A stretch of 64,000 nucleotides of DNA from Ctena decussata (Eukaryota; Mollusca; Bivalvia; Lucinida; Lucinidae), in contig OZ022500.1 in the NCBI GenBank assembly GCA_963989385.1, forward strand, positions 113,997,842 through 114,061,841, written 5' to 3'. The notes below the pieces were generated by a model. The model saw only the letters and a list, made by a program, of their open reading frames with translations. It was not told the origin of the DNA and searched no databases. Positions 44,281 to 56,500 of the stretch are shown here, piece after piece (the stretch's first letter is position 1; every line of letters starts with the position of its first letter). Made by a program: the position numbers and the translations under genes.

Positions 44281-45108
44281 AATACTCTTTACCTTAAATA
44301 TTTGGACAGAGTCCCCTGAGCAAACAGTATATTATAGACACATAGATCAAACTGGTCTGGAGTAGCAATCTGATCAGGGTCTTTACTGTGTACCAACATT
44401 GCTTGATAAAAAAAATAAAATGGTGCATTGAACTTGTTAATAAAGTGAGTTAGAAAAAAGTGCTGCCCGAATATTTAGTCTCCTGAGCAAACAGTGGAGA
44501 CCCAAAGATCAAACTGGTCTTGAGTAGCAGTCTGGTCAGGGTCTATACTTTGTACCAACATTGCTTGATAGAACAAATAAACTCAGCGCATTAAACTTTT
44601 TAATAAACTTAGTACAAAGAAAGTGGTGCCCAAATATTTAGGTAAATACAGGAGGAAATGATACAATGATACTTGTGACCTTGAGTTAGTTTGGGTATGT
44701 ATGCCACAGGTAAACATAAATAAAGATGTTTGACCTAAAAATAGCTAGTATAGTAGAAATCAAGTGGAACAAGAGTATATTATGGTACAGATTTTTGCAA
44801 AGGCAACACTGATGAAAAGAAATAGAGGAGGATGAATACCAGCAGACAGCCAGAATCGGTAAGGTAGTTTTTATAAGTGTATCATATAGAGGTACATGTA
44901 AACTTTGTAAATTGCTTAAGTATCACAGTAACAAGTAGCTCTATGATAATCAGTATTGTGTGGTAAAGTGCCTTATGACTAGTGCATACAGGAAACATTC
45001 AGGTCATCATGCACATACACAGTAGTCTGATCAGTCTTCTCTTTTGTGTATACCATCTGTGAATCTAAAATGTGAGAAGTGAAGACTCTGACCAGGCCCA
45101 GAGGTTAT
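44281..45108. other. Non-coding DNA with a diverged tandem pair
   Basis: Two units of about 180 bp share gagcaaacagt, gatcaaactggtct, agggtct and tgtaccaacattgcttgata (near 44320 and 44500). Otherwise nothing was recognised. Confidence 0.5.
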
Positions 45109-45127
45109 AAAACTTGAGTACATTCTC

Positions 45128-45209
45128 AAACTCAAAATAAAGCACACTGATTGGCTGCTTCCGAGCATGTGCTCGGAAGCAGCCAATCAGTGTGCTTTAT
45201 TTTGAGTTT
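45128..45209. repeat. 82-bp near-perfect palindrome
   Basis: 40-bp arms around a 2-bp loop at 45168-45169. The left arm starts aaactcaaaataaagcacac and the core is ccgagca-tg-tgctcgg. Weaker pairing (acttgag / ctcaagt) extends it to about 45110-45230. It could extrude as a cruciform. It is probably a short foldback element. Confidence 0.9.
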
Positions 45210-45589
45210 GAGATTATTCTCAAGTTTTAATATAACCTCGAACCCAGTTTGGCCAACTTCTCGGGCGGATTTAGTGTAAATGCATATTGCTTTAGTTCTC
45301 TTTTCATGTGACACCAATCACTTTTTTGTTAATTTTACTGTGCTGCAATGTGTCAAAAAAAAATTTACCTGATAGTGTGCAGATACTTTGTATCCGTTTA
45401 TTCCAACTCAACTTGCTTATACTAATTTCGCGCATTTTGATTGGTGAAGAGCGAACAGAAAACAGCGTTCATACTTCGATAAACCCCATAAGCCAGAAAT
45501 CTGGAACTACTTGGAACTATTTTCTTGGTGGCGCTTTCTAAGATACTCACTATAGCTGACGAATTTGAGAAAAAGATGCTCGAGTTGGA

Positions 45590-45741
45590 ATTATAAGAAA
45601 TGATTTTTTTTGTGTGGATTTTATGGATGTGTAAACGCCGGGGAATCACTCACAAACTTTACATAAAGCCCTTTATTCAGTTTGTGAGTGATTTGCCAGC
45701 GTTTACACATCGATAAAATTCACAAAAATAAAATTCATTTC
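45590..45741. repeat. Foldback repeat
   Basis: The left arm (agaaatgattttttttgtgt, then ggattttatggatgtgtaaa cgccgg and aatcactcacaaact) pairs with the right arm (agtttgtgagtgatttgcca gcgtttacacatcgataaaa tt). The loop is about 20 bp. Confidence 0.75.
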
Positions 45742-46001
45742 TATAATGTTAAATTGAACTGTCAGTAACTTTCAGTTCACTTTTGCATCTTGTTTAGATT
45801 TACAGTCCACTGAGCCAGGAATGGTTACCATGTCAGAAGATGTATAGTGGAAGCTTTTTTCTTTTTTTTCAAAAGTTGGTGAAAAGTACTGAAGTCTTAG
45901 TTCACTGTATGCCATTTATTAAAGACAGACAGACAGAGAGACTGACAGAGTGGTATTATTATATAGAGCATTTCTTTTGACAACTGTGGAGTAGCATTAT
46001 A

Positions 46002-46332
46002 CCGTAATCGACCCATTTACCGCACTTGCCCCAATAACCGCACACCAAGGCCATTTCTGGAAAACTGCACACGCGCACACTGATTTTCTTTTTGAAACTC
46101 TCACAAAACCCAACAACGTAATAACATTTCAATTTCACCAGCGAACTCGAGGCTTCTGTATCATTTTTGTCCCTTGAAACGCATATACATACAGTATTTC
46201 CAGTGCCTCTTTTCAGTCACCCTATATTTAATTGTTTAGAGTGTGCGGTTATTAGATACATTTTTAACCACACCTTTTCGTTGTAATTTTGAAAAAGTTA
46301 AGCGCACGGTGCGGTAATTGGGTCGATTACGG
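46002..46332. mobile_element. Tc1/mariner-type MITE, CCGTAATCGACCC family, copy 1
   Basis: Inverted ends CCGTAATCGACCCATTTACC and GGTAATTGGGTCGATTACGG, flanked by TA at 46000-46001 and 46333-46334. The second copy at 50014-50312 is in the opposite orientation. Confidence 0.88.
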
Positions 46333-46389
46333 TATATAACTTCAACTTGGTTGATGAGATTTATTTGTTAATTCATTTTGAGTCTTTTT

Positions 46390-47313
46390 ATACGCCCGTT
46401 TTGAAAAAACGGACGTATTATGTCATGGCGCTGTCCGTCCGTCCGTCCGTCTGTCCGTCCGTCTGTCCGTAAACATTCTTGTGCGCGCCATAACTCAGTA
46501 ACCATTTGGGATATCTTCATGAAATTTTATAGGCATATGTATTAGGTTGGGGGAACGTGTCGCGTACAAGAATGGTTGCTCCCCCTTTCTTAGTTTTGAA
46601 GTTATGCCCCTTTGATCAATTTTCTCCCTGCAAGTCTTGTGCGCGCCATAACTAGATAACCGTTTGGGATATCTTTATAAAACTTCATAGCAATGTGTAT
46701 GAAGTCCTAACGATGTGTCGCGTACAAGAATGGCTGCTCTCCCTTTCTTCGTTTTAGAGTTACGTCCATTTCATTAGTACTTTGAGCCTATTTTTGTGTA
46801 TACTGATCTTGTGCATGCCATAACTTGATAACCGTTTGGAATATCATGATGAAACTTTATAGCTATGTGCATGATCACAAGACAATGTGTCATATATAAG
46901 AATGGTTGCTCCCTCTTTCTTAATTTTGGAGTAACCTCCATTTGATTAGTATTTTCAGGTGTTTCTCATTCACTCAATATCTCCTGAACCTTTTGAAATA
47001 TTAGAATGAAGCTTTGTAGGAATGTGTATAATAATGGGGCAATGTATCCTGAACAAGAATCACAACTCTGGCTTACTTACTGAATTATCTGCCCTTGCAT
47101 AAATTTCCTGTTTACTCTTACATGTAACTCCTTAAATGGTATGTATATTATAAAAAAAAATGATTTCAAGGGAATATACTAGAACCAAAAAAGTTATATC
47201 TAGTATAATTAGGTTATCTCCCTTAGTCCACTTTGTGTAAGCAATCTCGTTCATTCTGTTACTGCTTTATGACATTTAAACGGGCGTATTATGCGCCGCT
47301 TGCGAAGCCCTTG
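46390..47313 (+). mobile_element. Hairpin-ended repeat, TACGCCCGTTTT subfamily
   Basis: It begins TACGCCCGTTTTGAAAAAAC GGACGTA (hairpin), then (CCGT)n, and ends ACGGGCGTATTATGCGCCGC TTGCGAAGCCCTTG before a T run. The body repeats 'cttgtgcgcgccataact' and 'acaagaatggttgctcccc' about every 180 bp. It ends 66 bp before the first recognised exon of the membrane-protein gene. Confidence 0.75.
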
Positions 47314-47379
47314 TTTTTTTTTTGTTTGTTACAGTTCTGTTTAAATGTATTTTTGTATTTTTGTTGTCTTACATTGTAG

Positions 47380-47494
47380 TTTATAGAATGGATCATAGCT
47401 ATAAGGGATCCCAGAGAGGCAGTCCACGATAATCCCTGGTTTGTCTCAACAGAAGTCTTGTTTATTGTGTTTGGAGTGCTTCTCCTAAAACATG
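47380..47494 (+). CDS. Membrane-protein gene, first recognised exon
   Basis: Acceptor acattgtag and donor gtaagg flank 115 bp. It encodes FIEWIIAIRDPREAVHDNPW, then FVSTEVLFIVFGVLLLKH, the first hydrophobic helix. It contains no in-frame Met. Confidence 0.85.
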
Positions 47495-50400
47495 GTAAGG
47501 TTTCATCATTTTGCCTTTTGAATAAAAAAAGAAAAAACCTTGAACTGACTGGCACATAATGGCTGCAACCCTTGAAAAGGCAAAAAACTAACTATTGTGA
47601 GAAGGTGACTGCTTTGGAGAGATCAGCTATACCACTTTCTAATCAGCTGTAAGACAGGATGGGTATTTTCCTGACCATAACAACCCAAAAATCTAGGCCT
47701 ATCTTACGATGGATCTAGATTTTAGAATTGTTTAGGAAGGGGGAAAGTACCATATTCGTTGCAGCAGATTTACATATTAGGCATTTGGAGTCATTTATTA
47801 ATAATAGCCAAATTATGCCCTAATAATTCAGTAGTAGACTACACTGTGGGAAATCCTAAAACTGGGTCTGTTATGGAGTGAGTGAGTGAACTTGGTTTAT
47901 TATGTACCACCAACAACTATACATGTAGGTCATTATCATACAAACAGGAACTCTGAAGTTTCAAGTCTCATCCGAAACACTGGAGAAGCGGGGATTGATC
48001 TTGCAACCCCTGGATAGGTAGTCCAGTGTGTTATCCACTACACTACCGCCACTCCTGTCTATTATGGAGAGGCGGCTGTTGTTGACAGGTGGTCATTCAC
48101 AGAGATTGCACTGCTCCTAAAGGCAAAATGTCCCTTCTGGGCCCAGTTGTTCAAAACTAACGACGTCGTTAGTTAATGTTTCGTTAAAATTTCAAAATGT
48201 TAAAATCTCAAATACACCAATATTTTTTGTTGAAAAACTGTGAGCAGCTTTTGCATTGCAAAAGCTTCTCACTTTTTTTGCAACAAAAAATATCAGTGTA
48301 TTTAGTTATAAAGTCATAAAACACATAACAGTTTTCCTCTTAACGAGCTCGTTAGGTTAACGATGCTTTGAACAACTGAGCCCTGGTGTATAGGTATACC
48401 CCATGTTTTTCTGCCATTTTTTATAACAACTTTCGTGATTTCCTGGACAATGAAACACTTCCCAAAAGAGGTTTTATATAGTAGTATCAAATTATGGAAG
48501 ATATCTAGTTCAAAGTAAACAGTGTGAATGTTGTTAGTTTATAAGTTGTAATAATAGCAGATGCATTGTAGCAAAATCTCTGCTATGTTTTTTTAGCTCA
48601 CCTGAGCCGAAGGCTCACAGGTGAGCTTATAGTATAGGCAGGCATCCGTCGTCCGTCCGTCTGTCTGTCCGCTCTTACCAGACCTACATTGTGGGGTGTT
48701 TTGTATAGAATATGGTGCCTTGTTGGGCGATTCTGCATTGTGGGATGCACCCCATGATGAATGTATTTCATTCGCTTGCAAATAAGCTAAAATGACTAAA
48801 TTTCAAACATTAGGGGTACAACCCAGAATGTGTACAGACTCATTTGTCCATTGTTGGACATGTCCGTCTGATAAATTTTATGGGGTGCACCCCACATTGT
48901 TCTTACCCCTTTGGACAAAACTTATAAATTATGCAGGTTTATTCCACGTTAAAGGTACCCCACAAAGCTTATTTCTACACACCTAAATTATAACTATATA
49001 GGGGGTGTAAGTTTTCAACAAATGGACACTACCCAAAAAAATATGGGATGCAAACATTGTGGGTTGCAAAAGACACTCTGGGTGCAATTTGCAGCCCATA
49101 GTGCCAATTCCGGGGTGCAGTCCACAGTGTACCTCTGGTAGGTACATCCGTCCGTCCGTCAACATTTTTGAACAACATCTCCTCTGAAACTACAAGGCTC
49201 ATTGTTACCAAATTTCATATATAGCATCTATAGGCAGGGGGAACCAATGATACTGTTTTTTATCCAAATCGCCTCCGAACTTTGGTTGCTATGGCAACTT
49301 AAAGTTTCCATTGACTTGTATGGGAAAAATTGAAAATTTGCATTTATTGCTATTTCTCTGCAGATAATTTGATAAATCTTTTACAGAAATGTTCCTTGAG
49401 TAGCTCTCTATCAGCCACATGAAATTTATGTTAATTGCACAATTTGGCTGGTTGCCATGGCAACCGAATGGTTAAAAATAGAAAAAATATTCAAAAATCA
49501 TCTCCTCAGAAACTATACAACCAATAAAGCTCAAACTTCACAGAAAGGATCTTGGTACTACCCTCTATAAAAATGCTGTTTTTCTTGGCAATTGCTCCAG
49601 CAGTTTGGTTGCAATAGCAACTTAAAGTTGCCATTGACTTATAATGGGAAAATGGAAAATTTGCATTTATTGCTATGTCACTGCAGATATTTTGACAAAA
49701 CTTTCATAGAAATGTTTCTTCGAGTAGTCCTCAACCAGCCATATCAAATTTATGCAAATTGAGCTATTTGGCTGATTGCCATTGCAACCGAATGGTTAAA
49801 AATAGAAAGAATATTCAAAAATCATCTCCTCAGAAACTATGCAACCAATAAAGCTCAAACTTCACAGAAAGGATCTTGGTACTACCTTCTATAAAAATAC
49901 TGTTTTTCTTGGCAATTGCCCCAGCAGTTTGGTTGCTATGGCAACTTAAAGTTGCCATTGGCTTATAAAAGGAAAAATGGAAATCAACAATTTTTGCTAT
50001 CCCACTGCAGTTACCGTAATCGACCCATTTACCGCACCGTGCGCTTAACTTTTTCAAAATTGCAACAAAAAGATGTGGTTTAAATGTATTTAATAACCGC
50101 ACACTCAGAACAATGAAATGCAGGGTGACTGGAAAGAGGCAACATGGGTAGGACTGGAAATGCTTTGTGTTTATAGTTTTCATGAGTTCCCTGTTAATTA
50201 TTGGGTTTTGTGAGAGTTTCAAAGAAAAAGCAGTGTGCGCTTGTGCAGTTTGTCCGGAAATGGCCTTGGTGTGCGGTTATAGGGGCATGTGCGGTAAATG
50301 GGTCGATTACGGTATTTGGATTTTTTTCCCTACAGAAATGTTTCTTGAGTAGTCCTCTTTGATTCATATTCATATTAATTTTGTCCAAATCACCGAAATT

Positions 50401-53400
50401 TGATTAGTTGCCATGATGGCAACATAACGGAAAAAAAATTTGAAAATATATTCAAAAATTTTTTTCCTCAAAAACTATATAGGGGGATGAAGCTGATTCT
50501 TTGCATACATGCTTATGACATTAGCCACTACATAAATATTGTTTTCTAATATTGTTGCCCACGTTGTTTCATTCCTATGTCATTTTAAAGTTTCCATAGA
50601 CTAACAACTCAGTCAACATTGAAATTAGGCCACATTGTACAATTTACTTTAGAGTTACCTACCCTTGAGTGCTGAGGATGAATGGACTCAGGTGAGCTAC
50701 AGGACCAATGGTCCTTTGGTTTGTTGTTGTTGTTGTTTTTTTTCTGGGGAAAAAAAGTGTAAGGAGCTTTTGCAGTGCAATAAACAAAAAGCATAAGTGT
50801 TAGCACACTTGATTTTATGTTTACCAGGAGACTTAATGAATCTTCAACTGACAACTTAATGATGTGTGTATAACTGGGCCCCCCTGTATGTACAGCACTC
50901 TGATAACAGAATATGCAAGTATTATTTGCGTTATTATATGACCACGCTCCAACTTACAATTTCATTGGCTGATTTGACATCATGTGCCGGTCAGTAATTT
51001 GCAAGGTTGGCAAAAGGTGGGAAATACTCATATTTCCCAGGACGGCGGGAAATACTGGTAATTCCCGGGAATTACTGGTAATTCCCGGGAATTACTGGGA
51101 AATTGGTCTCTTTCCCATACAAAGTTCTAAATATGTTCTATAACAGCCATAAAACTATATATGCAAAGCAAAAAATAGTTAAACAACCCTTACAAGGATA
51201 CAGATAAAATATTGTCTAGATCTGCATATGCAATCAAATTATTTTCTTATTCGAACTGGGCGAGGATGAGTCTACATGTACAGTTGTCTCTGTCTATCAA
51301 GTAGTTGTTACAACACACTGAGATTAGAAGTACCTACAGTAAATATCACCTATCAGTTGAATCAAGACAATTCAATTATTTTTCACACCTTCAGTGGTGT
51401 CTAGTCATTATTTACAATAGGAAGCATAGTTATTGTTATGACTTTTTTAAAAAAAGTTTATTTTTCATTCAACAACAAAACATAAGATAGATATTCTCTT
51501 GAGAAGCCCTTGGGGAAAAAAGACATTACAGGACTTCATCCATTAACCATTGGACTACAATGTCCACACATCATTGTCTAATTACTCAGAGATACATGCA
51601 AGAAACTGGAACATGGTACACTTCTTTTGTGAAGTAGTTGTGAATCTATGCCCAGATTTGAAGACCCTCACAGGGTTCTGTCAAATTGGGGGAAGATCAA
51701 ACTTAAGAACAGATTAAGTTAGCCTGCAGAAAGCTAATTTGGTCTTTAGCAGTGATAAACCAGCAAGGGTCAGCCTAGAGGGAGAAGTAGGAGAAATTCT
51801 CTCCTTAAGCTGACTGGCTTCTCCCTATTTCGAGCTGAGTGAGAATCAAAGTGTATTCAACACATACATGTATAGAAAATCCAAAATTAATTCTCCTTGT
51901 CTGAGAACCTAAGGAGGCAAAAATGTTTAAGTAAAACTGCAGCTCAGATTAGTATATACATTTGTATGAGAACCAAATGATAATAAGATTTTGAGTTTAC
52001 GAATACAGTGCTGAAAAACTACTGTTAAGTGATTAAAGAAAGGATTTTACAGTCTGTTATTTTTATAAATAAGAATTTTAAAGGCAATTTTCTTTGAAAT
52101 CATAGCCGTTGACACAACCAAGAATCATCTGCTGTGTCCTCTAGCATTGACCAGTCCTGGAATTTACAACTTTATTTGCATGATATGAATATAAGGGATA
52201 ACAAATATGTGCTATCAACTTAAATTTAAAGAAATGTGATAGAATATTTTGAGAAAAATAGCTCTAAAAGTTCATATTTCCCAGTATTTCCCACTTTGGC
52301 CAAATTTGGAGTATTTCCCAGGACGGTAATTACCACTGGGAATTCCCGCCACCGGTATTTCCCGGCCAACCTTGGTAATTTGGGATATTGACTGATCAGT
52401 TAATATTACTTTTATCCTGACACTATTTATAATGTTATCACGCAAATACTATCAAATGCAACAAACATCCTTCTAAAGGCGATGGAAATTGCTACTGTCA
52501 ACTGTCAGATTATGTATTCTGCCAAAAAAATGATTTCTTTGATTCAGTTATGATGGTATTAAAACCACACAGTTAAAGTGGAGGTAACTAGATTTGTGAT
52601 GTCAGAGCCTCGCTGTACTCTGTAAACCTCGTGATAACAAAGTGGCTGCCGCAAAAGTCTTTAATAATGTAGCTGACAGGTATAGTTAAAAATAAATTTT
52701 GTGACTAGGATCAACTGAGGTTACATCTGTGAAGAAATGACTTAGCTTGTTTGTCTTTCTATTATTTTGAGATAACAGAACATTTCTGAACCTGCTCCAA
52801 CAATGACATGTTGCAATAGTGTATGGATGTGTAGTTATCGCATTATTTCACAAGATAAAACCAATTTGTTCTGTCATTTGTATCAATGGAAACTACATTA
52901 CTTCAGTGAATATGCAGTTTTATTGACTTGCAAACTAAACATATTGTACCTGTATGGACATGGTCAACTAAGAAAAACATTTCATTCAGAAACATTTGGT
53001 CTGTCTGGATTCCTGGATTGCTGTAATTTTATTTATTTTTGCAGGGACAAAAATTTGCAGTTTGACAATATTGGATACTTCTGAGACTATAAATATTCAA
53101 ACTTGCTTTGATTTTCTCTATTTGATCTTAAATTAAAAGTATTGTGAGTAAAGTTTGTGTATTTGATGGTATTGTTGCACCTATGCAAAAATGTGGATCA
53201 TCACAGCACAAATATAGATACACCACAAACACTTGTACAGTTACAGTATTTATTTCCCATTTGTGTTTGTTTGTTTTATTTCAGCGATTAGAGAAGGAGG
53301 CAGACATGTGTTCCTATGGATTACCGTTGTGTTGTATGCTTTGATAACCGAGGCAATCTCAACCCACCCAGTGATTGACTGCTTTTGGCATTCTCAAGCC

Positions 53401-53554
53401 ATAGTCATGCTCATGGGCAGAAGAATTCCACTGTATATTCTCTTTGTGTGTAAGTTACTTATACCTTAAGATGTATGAGTATACTGCCAATGTATGGTTG
53501 TCAGTTTCATACTAACAAATTTGAAGAAGATGAGGGGACATATTGGTTAGGTCC

Positions 53555-53594
<40 letters not shown>

Positions 53595-56500
53595 GGTCAT
53601 GCTTTCAGCTGCTGTGAAACTCAAGAATGGTTTGAGATACCCTTATATGCTTAAATACTGGGACATCTGAAAACAAATGGAAAACTACTGGTTTTAGGTG
53701 TCCCAATACTTAAACCTATTAGGGTAAGATTTTGATATGGGCATGAAAAAATCAGCTGATTGTATTGTTTTTTTGTGTGTTTTTTTCATCTTTAATTTCC
53801 TTCGTAATTGTCATTGCAGGGTCATTGCTCCTATTTGTACTCAGTCATTTTAGAGACAAACAACATTTTTATATTTTTCTAATATAACTGCTTTAAAAAA
53901 AGTTCCATTGAGCGTAGTTATTAATTATGCCCAATGGATAGATTTTTAAAATTGCTCTTTATCAGAAATTTCAGCAGGTCATAAAGACAAAGTGGGTAAA
54001 CTTGTTACCAAATGGTTGGTATCATAACTAACTGAGGAAGCAGTGATTTTTTATTTTTGCATCTGCTGCAACAGTTGGGAGAACTCTACAGACACCTAAG
54101 ACATGTCTGGTACAAATAATGATATGCACCTATTACAGCAAATTAGGTATAGTTTTGCCAGAGACCAGCAATAGCATAAGCACTAAAATATTATTTCTAT
54201 TATTGCAGATTCTTCATTCTTGTACACATCAATGGTAGCTGTGTCACATTTGAAGATACCATTGTGGGCTCAACCATTTGCAGGTACGTATATGCAATTG
54301 TTGATCAACAAATCTAGCTATGGGAAACCTTAACCTTAACCTTAATCTAGCATAATTACTTTGAATATTGCAATACTTTAAACAATTACTGTAGTTATAT
54401 CTGATATACACCTTACGGAAACCATGCCTGTTTTAAACAGATTTAGATCCCTCTATTAACTGTAAGGTAAAATCACTGACTTATTGTGGGATATTGAAAA
54501 TGTGCGATTTTGTTTGTGGGACTATGCCACATGCTAAATTGTTTTTGCATTGGCTAGTTGTATACTATCAGGTGACTTTTGTGTGACATTCTGGGTGTGG
54601 CTTGGAAAGGTGAATTTGAACAAGTTGATTTTATTACATATTCAAAAGGTCAGGGCCTAATCTAGGAAGCTGACACTGTATTTCTGTATGTGTAGAAATA
54701 CATGTAAAATATACTTGTAAAATATTTTTATTATGTGGAAAAAGACATTTTCCTATAAATGTTAAGATAGTTAAATGTGTTTCAGACTGATAAAATCAGA
54801 AATAGACCCATTTGATATTGATAAAAACAGTTAACACTTTTTAGACTGGAAACCCATTTTGGGGTCATATGCAAACAGTGCAGACCCATCTCAGAAGCCG
54901 CAGAGCCTGCTGTCTGACCAGGGTTTTCACTGTTTGTTTACAAGAGTTTATATGCAAAATACAGTGAAAATGGAAACATTCACCAGAAACCCCTAAAACT
55001 AGACTGGACTCATCCAAATAATAAGGATGGACAAGTCCTCTGGTCCAAAAAGGGTTGACTTATGAGATTCACATACCATACTGGCCATTTCAAATCAGAT
55101 TTTAATTGTTTTTGGACTAAGAATAATTGTGATACTGGTAGAATTCTTTATGCCAAATGTAAAATAATATTTTGGCTATATGACATTATGTAGAAAAATA
55201 AACAGGCCTGTATATTACAGAATAAACCCATAACAGTCTCAGTTTTTCTTCTTGTGGTATTTGTAGTTGGCCTGTCAGGTTTGATCTTTGACCTTCCCTT
55301 TGACATCATGTGTGTAAAGAATGTCTTCTGGAGCTGGCATGACACCGACCCTAACTTGGAAGATCGTCACTTCTATATGCCCTGGACAAACTACAATTTT
55401 CAGCTGGTTTTCAACTCTGCTTTTTGTATACTTTTTACTGGGCTACATAAGCTGATGGTCCGAAATAGCAGCATATATGAGTCTGCTGGGTAAGATATGT
55501 GCTTTTAAGGTGTATGGGTACATCTCCGGTTTTTTTTTGTTTTTTTACAAAGGGAAATAATTTTTGTGACTTCCATTTTGCTTTCCTGGATGATGAAACC
55601 CATCAGATAATGGGTCTGCTCTTAAAGAAAATAGACTGTCATACTATTTATTAGTTTTGATGATGAAGAGTATATTATATTTATAGGTTATTGAATTTAT
55701 ATTGGGAAATATTTGGCACAAGTTCATATGGCGAAGGACGCACGAGCTTGCGAGTGCGTCTCGGCCATATGAACGAGTGCCGAATATTTCATAATATAAA
55801 TTCAATAACCTTTTTATTATATGCCTTTGTCATTTATCGGCTAGTTTCAGCTGTGTTGTCTACATAAGAAATCAAAATAAATATCGGCATATCAATCCAC
55901 AATTTCTTGAAATTTGAAATATCATTATGCAGTTCAGTGTCTTCATACGTGCTAAAAGCCATGCCCGATGGCCCAAAAGTGAATATGACATTATAGAATC
56001 GAACGTGACGTCAGTAAACAAACTTTGACATTAACAAGAAGTTGGCGCCATTTTCCAGTTCTACTCTCTGCAAATCTTAGGAAATTCTCCATTATTATTC
56101 CCAGACCATGCCGTAAAAGATTGGCAGATCAAAGGTTAATCATATTTAATTGTCTTCTATGCAATTTATACAGCGAAACTGACAGCAGTGTCATCATTTT
56201 ACTCGGTTTTTGATTGCAGTCGAGAACAAAATGGCTGCCACACTTTTATCCTCTCAAAACAAAAGTAGTTCTGGTGAACGTGACTCCTTAACTCCTTAAC
56301 TCCATGCAATATGCACTTGACTCCGTGCAATATTCAAAAAATATTGCATGGTTACTCCAATGTAAAGTGAATGGGGATCTTTTTAGGTATATAATAAAGA
56401 GAGCTATGAAAATTATAATATAGTGCTCCTTTAAATACAGTCAACTCCCGATATCTTATAGTCAAATGTCATCCAAAACTACTGTTATTTCAAAGTAAAT

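Larger units (their letters stand above)
48595..50720 (+). mobile_element. Hairpin-ended repeat G with two insertions
   Basis: Start AGCTCACCTGAGCCGAAGGC with closing hairpin and (CCGT)n, as in repeat E. End CAGGTGAGCTACAGGACCAA TGGTCC. The body matches E unit by unit (ggttgctatggcaactt). Insertions: 48671-49147 and 50014-50312. Confidence 0.75.
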
